Assembly (NCBI GenBank): GCA_951812925.1
Contig: OX638368.1
Span: 158,954,492 to 159,018,491 of the forward strand
Reading direction: 5' to 3'
From: Calliopum simillimum
Taxonomy: Eukaryota; Arthropoda; Insecta; Diptera; Lauxaniidae
Length of the DNA: 64,000 bases
Shown: positions 59,201 through 64,000 of the stretch, piece by piece
How positions within the stretch are numbered: position 1 is the stretch's first letter
Layout of the letters: each line of letters begins with the position of its first letter
Made by a program: the position numbers and the translations under genes
The notes under the pieces: model-generated
What the model saw: only the letters and a program-made list of their open reading frames with translations
What the model was told of the DNA's origin: nothing
Database searches by the model: none

Positions 59201-60154
59201 AACATCGAATTGTTTTCCTTTCTTATTCAAAAGCTTCAGTACACATGTGCCTTTCCCAGAAGAATTAACGACTTGCCCATTCGCGATGGTAACTTTGTCA
59301 TTAGATGGATTTAAATTTATAAACTCTTCTTTGTTACTGCATATGTGGCACGTTGCACCGGAATCAATAATCCAATCACTAAGTTTATGCTCCAAAACAA
59401 AACAATAGTTGTTTTCAGTTTGGTTTCCCTCAACCTTGTGAGCATTTTGTTGATCTCTCACCTTGCTATTCTTGAATTTCCAACAATTCTTTCGAATGTG
59501 TCCAACTCCTTTACAAAAGTGACATATAATGGATTTCTTTGGGTTATTACCTTTATTAAAGTTGGATGCCTTCAATACAGAATCCTGATCAACAAATTTA
59601 CGGTTTTGCTTTTCATATTCTTCTAGCAATTTATTCTCTACAACGCCCAGTGTGAGATCTTTTTCATCTCGAGCTTCCAATGCTGTTATTAGAGTATCAT
59701 ATGTGTTCGGCAAACTGCTTAGAAGTGTTGCTATCACCCAAGATTCGCCAATTTCTTCTCCAAGAGATTGCAATTGTGAAAACAATAATTTCATTTCTGT
59801 GATATGTTTATCAACATCACCACCAACTTGCATCCTTAGGGAACATATTGAACGCAGCAATTTTACTTTATTACTTAAAGTTGCTTTTTCATGATATCCC
59901 TTCAAAGTCTGCCAAGCATCCTGCGCTGTTTTACTCTTATTAATTCGAAACATCTCCGAATCCTCGACTGCCAATCCAATCATTATTGATGCTTCTGTGT
60001 CCCTTTGACGCCATGCTGCATCTGGATTTTCAGGAACTCTGTTCTCTATGACGTCCCAAACTTTTTCTTTCTTGAGAATCAGCTCCATTCTGTATTTCCA
60101 TAGCTCGTAATTCGTACGATTCAGCTTGGTAATACTTACTCGAAAATCAGCCAT
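56261..60154 (-). CDS. Copia gag-pol polyprotein
   Basis: One intact frame encodes the capsid and all enzymes of a Ty1/copia (Pseudoviridae-type) retrotransposon. I take the start at the ATG at 60154 (MADFRVSITKL), about 110 nt after the 5' LTR; an in-frame ATG at 60220 would add 22 residues unlike a Gag start. Positions below count from that upstream ATG. Gag with zinc knuckle CHFCKGVGHIRKNC (233-246); protease DSGA (286-289); integrase with HHCC-like region (420-460) and catalytic Asp485, Asp548, Glu584; reverse transcriptase with YVDD (1003-1006); RNase H with Asp1170, Glu1213, Asp1247 and Asp1276. The length of 1297 residues is a little below Drosophila copia's roughly 1400. No stop, frameshift or lost catalytic residue is visible. 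Its codon usage looks ordinary against the AT-rich surroundings. Confidence 0.97.
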   Translation of the reverse strand: MADFRVSITKLNRTNYELWKYRMELILKKEKVWDVIENRVPENPDAAWRQRDTEASIMIGLAVEDSEMFRINKSKTAQDAWQTLKGYHEKATLSNKVKLLRSICSLRMQVGGDVDKHITEMKLLFSQLQSLGEEIGESWVIATLLSSLPNTYDTLITALEARDEKDLTLGVVENKLLEEYEKQNRKFVDQDSVLKASNFNKGNNPKKSIICHFCKGVGHIRKNCWKFKNSKVRDQQNAHKVEGNQTENNYCFVLEHKLSDWIIDSGATCHICSNKEEFINLNPSNDKVTIANGQVVNSSGKGTCVLKLLNKKGKQFDVRVENALYIPSFKGNLLSVKLLSEKGFKIIFSGVSCSIFTEDNIEIGVADQLNNLYHLHIQKNQNAVNVCCSEVNCQHYWHKIFGHRDINAVKSMQSKKLVSDFKIFDCGFRQNCEICIQCKLTRKPFPKHSESRTNAVLDLIHTDICGPMQTVTPSGNKYFLTFIDDYSRYSVVYLLREKSELFNKLKTYVELVRNIFGKVPKVIRSDNGCEYKSERLFKYLQENGIRSQFTVPYCPQQNGVAERKNRSLVEMARCMLAEAGMSNTYWGEAVNTTNYIQNRLISSAIPCTPYERWEGHKPDVSHFQIFGTKAYILIPKEKRRKLDDKSEVKIFVGYDENSKGLRFVDLSTHKISISRDFKFVTDKELINTKKTVENVQTNDFEVNVYSKRSNNDITLPDSTSGDLFDVNNSDRNPFVNLNTDAIEVQTFEEYEGPQIVRKSSRRNKGIPPKRFPDDACLVDQHNFVEPKTFKEAISSKQQNEWRIAMEEEIKALQKNQTWDLVRAPPNVNIVGCKWTYKLKRDAEGNIQRYKARLVAQGYSQRYGCDYDEVFAPVVRHSTFRILLSVAGERNMHVHHMDVKSAFLNGYLKEDIFMKQPPGFIAGDENLVCKLKRSLYGLKQAAHVWNEALNKVLKDGNFTQSKADPCLYSKIINGEGVYVLVYVDDLIIAASCLSAINNFQKYLNSKFEIDTLGPISHYLGVEIIRPNPKTFMLRQKLFIEKITEKFGLKESKVSKYPLDPSYGKGKESCPLHNNDQYQSLLGSLLYVAVNTRPDIAASVAILAQKASSPNEEDWNELKRVMKYLKGTADFYLLLGNSNAEKDQLVGYADANWAECRQDRKSNSGYIFMLNGGTVSWACRKQTCVSLSTTESEFIALSEAAKEAIWIRSVLSDLHCQQSAPTTIFEDNQSCLNLIKEERLSNRSKHIDTKFHFVKDFVDKKVIICKYCPSEEMTADMMTKPLSATRLEQLRTIAGVKRK

Positions 60155-60252
60155 TTTCGTTTCAACAAAAAATAAAGTCTCTGTACAGATTCGAAACAAC
60201 GAAACAAACAACGGTAACAATTATGCTCCAAAAATTTATAATTTTATGCAAA

Positions 60253-60263
60253 GGCCCATAACC
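60253..60263 (-). promoter_or_regulatory. Primer-binding site (initiator tRNA-Met fragment)
   Basis: GGTTATGGGCC directly adjoins the 5' LTR on the coding strand. It is complementary to the anticodon-loop region of initiator tRNA-Met, the internal cut tRNA primer known for Drosophila copia. This supports a copia clade close to the fly elements. Confidence 0.9.
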
Positions 60264-60447
60264 TATTGCAAATAGAAAATCAGCAAAGTAAAAGCAGGAG
60301 CCAACCGTGTAATATTCGACAAATTTTATTTCAGAATGAAAAAATTATTTTTACAAATTGATAGAAAAATGAAAATTCTAAATTAAAAGTAAAAATACAT
60401 GAACGCAAATGTAAAGTAAATTATAAACAAGTATACTAATTTCAATA
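60264..60447 (-). repeat. 5' LTR of copia element
   Basis: It has the same 184 bp as the 3' LTR with no difference seen by eye. It would hold the promoter and transcription start. The target duplication TTTTC (60448-60452) follows on the plus strand. Confidence 0.95.
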
Positions 60448-61374
60448 TTTTCTATACCTGCCACGCCTCCTTCTCTGCGTTACAAACGGAAGGACAAAGT
60501 GAATATACCCTGGGTGTAGGGTATAAAAAAACAGAACAAACAAATATAAAAATAGTTATATTTGATGTATTTTGCAATGGTAAATCAGAATCTGGCCTTA
60601 GAATTGCTGTATCTCATACGGTTTTTGAGATATCTTAGCCTAAACAAGGAAAAAAGACCGTTTTTGCTATATTTTGAAGCTATATTTAAGTCTGTCGTTT
60701 GAACACCATGATCTACGAGCGCGCGACATGAAGTACGCGGTGTATATTAATAAATAATGACATTTTACAATATTCTCAGAAACAAATCTATTCACAAGAG
60801 CGTAGAAAAATACATATTTTACAAAGTGAGGTCTTAAGCCATAATTTTAACTTCGGTGAACTTTTTCTGTAATGAAAAATGCTTCGCCTTTGCTTTCTTT
60901 TGTGAAATTGGTATGAGTATGATAGAGAAGAAAATAAAGTGCGTTTTTTAGATAAAAGGACAGCGCACAAGGTAGTATTTTTTTAAATTTTCTTTGTGTT
61001 GGGCGCAAACATGAAAATATTGTTTAAACAATTAAATTGTTATTACCACAAGTTAATTAACAAAATAGAAAGGATGTAAGTAGCCGTATAAAAAGCTCTT
61101 ATAAAAAGGAAAAATAAGTCAAAAAAATTATGTTAATCCGTTCAGTAGAACCGGAGATAATGCATTTTGAATGCAAGGTGTTTTTGTATTTTATCCGATT
61201 TTTCCAAAAATTTGAATAATTCTAATTGCAAAAAAAAAAAATTTTAAGCCAAAATGCCGATACATGTGTCGACTAAATTGATGAGAAAATACTATATAAA
61301 AAAATTTACCAGATTTAAAAATTCGAAAAAAAAATTTTCCCGAAATCCGTTCGATTTGTAAAAGAATGTCCCAT

Positions 61375-62465
61375 CCCAGTGTGCCAAACGGACTCGTTTC
61401 GGATCCGTAACGGGTTCATATTTTCGTTCTTTTTATCCGTTACGGAATCCGTTGCGTATCCGTTACTGATCCGTTTGCGGGAAGGATTCCTAAAAAAAAA
61501 ACGAATCGTTTTTTCTTCTTTTATGGATCCGTTTCGAACCCGTAACGTACATCAAAAACGAATTCAAAACGGATTCGCTTTTAATAATGTTAATGCTGCT
61601 TATAAAAAAAAAGAAAACAGGGTGAAGCGCTTATTTTTAATTAAAAAAAACAAAATTACAAAAAAAAAAAAAATTACTAGCCCGGCCGGGAGTCGAATTC
61701 AGGCTCCCGGGGTATTACTCTTTCATACACGAGACGTTAGACAACTAGGCTATTGACCGATATGATGTTTGCTTAACTGATGTAGACTTATTTGATGTTG
61801 AGCTTTAAAGTTTGTATATTAAACAAATTTCTGTTGTTTTTTTTATAAGTATTCTGTGTTGTTTTTCTTCCCTTCTTTTGATAAAAAATGTTATATACTC
61901 AAATTTGGAATCAAAAACATTTTTTCAAACAGAGTTTGAAAAGTTTACAAAAAAACATACACAATAAAATAAAAAGAAAAAATATTTTTTTTATCATAAA
62001 AATTAAATAAAGCAAATCCGTTTTGAGTTCGTATTTGAAGTATTTACGGAATCGAAACGGATTTGCCCAGGTTCGAGTCCTACCAGAGGTGGATTTTTAC
62101 CCTTTATTTTTCTTCCTTTTTTTTCTTTTTATTATTTTTTAATTGCTAATAGGCGCATCAAAACGGTTTTTTTCTGTAAATATACAGCATTAACATATTT
62201 AAAAGCAAATCCGTTTTGAATTCGTTTTTCCATAAGTTTCGGATTCGAAACGGGCCCGCACTGCGGAATTTAAGTTTTTTTTTTATTCGCTAATAAGCGC
62301 TTCAAAATGTTTTTTTTTTTTTATCCAAACAAAGCTTTTTGAATTCGTTTTTGATGTACGTTACGGGTTCGAAATGGATCCGTTACCGCGGATTACGTTT
62401 TTTATAACTTTATGAACTCGTAATGGATTCGAAACGGATCCTCATCCGTTTTTGTGCACATTGGG
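61375..62465. mobile_element. Large foldback element, CCCAGTGTGC family, with tRNA-like core
   Basis: The ends are CCCAGTGTGCCAAACGG and, in complement, CCCAATGTGCACAAAAACGG, flanked by AT on both sides, matching the 153-bp MITE at 24768-24920. The interior has many copies in both orientations of words such as GGATCCGTTTCGAA and CCGTAACG (for example 61391, 61437, 61525, 62205, 62350 and 62425). A tRNA-like sequence is at 61681-61759 and a second B-box-like GGTTCGAGTCC at about 62069. It directly abuts the end of the foldback at 54677-61374. Confidence 0.75.
61681..61759 (-). pseudogene. tRNA-like sequence with perfect A box
   Basis: On the minus strand TAGCCTAGTTG (61742-61752) matches the A-box consensus at all 11 positions; AATTCGACTCC (61689-61699) matches the B box at 9 of 11. 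CGGGAG and CTCCCG form a strong stem around the B box, as in a T arm. The spacing is normal for a tRNA. No matching acceptor stem is seen. It lies inside a foldback element. Confidence 0.6.
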
Positions 62466-64000
62466 ATATAAGTAGTTTAAAATTAATACTTTTTTGGCAT
62501 TGTTTTATGCAAATATTTTTCGGTTTTAAAATTAAACTAAAATTTTTACTGTGTACTCTTCTGTCTTTCCTTTCAAAGCTAATACACCAAGTATCAAAGG
62601 GTTAACCCAAATGAGTCCAGAATTTTGAGTTAAAAGATGAGGAAATTGGGTTCCTTAATGAGGATGGTTTATGGATGAAGAAATCTAATATTTGTTAAAA
62701 AATCGTGCGATATTCAGAACTGTTTTAAGTAAATACATGCTTCAGTTGCTTGCTGTCCTGTTATAAACTTTTTGTATCTCCTTGGAAACGAAAAGTGGCA
62801 AAAAGGAAAAGTTTTCTCCCCATTTTTTTATTCGATTATAGAGAGCAAAGTCAGGTACATAATTGCTCAAAATTTTTCGCACTGCTGCTTGAAACATTTT
62901 ACACTGATTTGTTTTAATATTAGATACAAAATCGTTAACAGTTTTTCGAAAAAGTTTTTCAACATTTAACTTTTTTCTAGCATCATTAGATACTTTTTTA
63001 ATGTATTGAAAACTCTAGAAATCCTTTGGATTGCTGGTTACTAAGCAAAAATGTCAGAGAAATTCTTGATAAAAAAAAAGGCGATCCCCGATTCCGCCAA
63101 AAACTAAGAACGTACTTTGGCTCTTTAGATCATGTATAATCAGAATATAACATTGACAAAATCGCACCTCATTGTCCCAGCGTATTTCTATGTCTTTTAT
63201 GTGGCGGCATTATCTCCATATAAAAAAAAACTGAAAAACAAAAATAGTGATTTTCGATATATTTTGCGATGTTGAGTTCGAATCCGGTTTCAGAATTGCT
63301 CTATCTCGTATGAATTTTGAGATATACTTACTTGAAATTCCAAAAAAAAGCACTGCTTTTTTTTTTTGCTATATTTGAGATTATATAACAAGACAAGGTA
63401 ATTTCTTTATATAAAACTTGATATAGCAGTTAAAAGCACAGATCTTTTTCTTTAAAACCTAATTTAAATTATTTCGATATCTTTTTTTTTCTAGGGGATA
63501 TCCTAAGCAAAAAAGTGCAAAAAACACGTTTTTTCAATATATCAGTTTATGTTTCTGGTCTTTTGAGCGACTCTCATCAAATGACATCTATTTTAAATTT
63601 TTTTACGACGTTTATTTTTTCATGAATGTAAGACAAAAAAAAATGCTGGGACGGCCGATTCAAAATACTTTTATTTCTTCGGGACACCCTAATAACCACG
63701 ATATCTATTTTTTCCTTACGGCCATATTCAGTTTTCTATATAAAAAGAGGGAAGATGAGCAAAGAGGTTTTTTAGATGAAAATGAGGAAGATTTCTTCTA
63801 AAAGAGCACAGAGGAGCGATGGAATAAAATTTTACCAAATCTGATCACTTAGGGAGAAACTAACTATATTTTGGTGGATATTTAGAAAAAGTATTGGCAT
63901 GTTTAAATTGTGAACAAAAACTTCAATCCATCATTTCTTCCTTTTAAATTTTCGCAAGCATAAAAAATAGTAGAATAGAATGAAATTTACAATTTCTCAG
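62466..64000. other. AT-rich terminal stretch
   Basis: No gene is supported up to the window end. Another copy of the dispersed motif GAATCCGGTTTCAGAATTGC / TCTCGTATGAATTTTGAGATAT lies at about 63278-63330, like those near 5230, 51280 and 60600. Confidence 0.5.

Larger units (their letters stand above)
56070..60447 (-). mobile_element. Full-length copia-type LTR retrotransposon
   Basis: The element is 4378 bp with 184-bp LTRs at each end, a 5-bp target duplication TTTTC (56065-56069 and 60448-60452), a primer-binding site next to the 5' LTR, a polypurine tract next to the 3' LTR, and one uninterrupted gag-pol frame. By eye the two LTRs show no difference, which means the insertion is recent. 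The transcript would run leftward on this strand. All parts needed for retrotransposition are present. Confidence 0.97.
55331..60530 (+). mobile_element. Mini-me/Helentron-like element, copy C, split by copia
   Basis: The part from 55331 to 56069 and the part from 60453 to 60530 together match copy A (26989-27817) almost base for base, including the three 140-bp units, the CCAG microsatellite (about 55969-56006) and the TATACCCT-GGGTGT-AGGGTATA 3' hairpin. The copia insertion lies in the stretch ACTTTTCTATACCTGCC near the 3' end. Similarity to copy A suggests both are young. Confidence 0.8.
54677..61374. mobile_element. Foldback element hosting two nested transposons
   Basis: GGGACATTCTTTTACAAATC (54677) is the complement of the sequence ending at 61374. 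From about 54775 to 55099 the left arm is nearly identical, inverted, to about 60946-61270. Arms are about 420 bp with a shorter imperfect inner continuation (GGTGTTCAAACGAC near 55155, inverted near 60705). Without the insertion at 55331-60530 the element would be about 1.5 kb. No transposase of its own. Confidence 0.8.

Overview
The window looks like AT-rich, repeat-dense DNA from a higher (cyclorrhaphan) fly, possibly a tephritid fruit fly. The evidence is a copia-type retrotransposon whose primer site matches the internal initiator-tRNA-Met primer known from Drosophila copia, four copies of a mini-me/Helentron-like dipteran repeat, and several mariner relatives. I found no host protein-coding gene, no rRNA and no convincing functional tRNA gene. 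Apart from one retrotransposon, every coding signal is a broken transposon remnant.

Layout. 1-2.2 kb: two foldback elements of one family (CACAGG ends, 3-bp target duplications), the second inserted in the 3' end of a non-LTR retrotransposon. 2.2-7.6 kb: AT-rich spacer. 7.65-8.64 kb: deleted mariner. 10.07-10.78 kb: repeat containing a tRNA-like sequence. 14.4-15.4 kb: decayed mariner with an internal tandem duplication. 17.1-21.8 kb: about 165-bp tandem repeats, a large Tc1-type palindrome, an inverted-repeat element and a nearly intact mariner, end to end. 24.77 kb: a 153-bp MITE. 27-31 kb: mini-me-like copies and a two-monomer tandem array that flips orientation, split by two insertions. 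32.9 kb: hAT-like MITE. 35.7 and 38 kb: non-LTR RNase H and reverse-transcriptase fragments. 44-50.6 kb: a run of foldback repeats beside a 641-bp ATTC microsatellite. 53.4-54.3 kb: a retrotransposon fragment split by a hAT-like MITE. 54.7-62.5 kb: a three-level nest, in which a foldback holds a mini-me-like element that holds an intact copia, next to a second large foldback.

The one gene likely to make a functional product is the copia gag-pol polyprotein (minus strand, 56261-60154). Its LTRs looked identical by eye, it has a 5-bp target duplication, and all catalytic motifs are present, so it is a recent and possibly active insertion. The window's main character is its density of foldback/MITE-like elements (about nineteen), several with target duplications that show their class, and some carrying RNA polymerase III-like A and B boxes. 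I did not find a clearly new gene system. The best leads are the tRNA-like modules in DNA-type repeats, the CACAGG foldback family and the nested copia locus.
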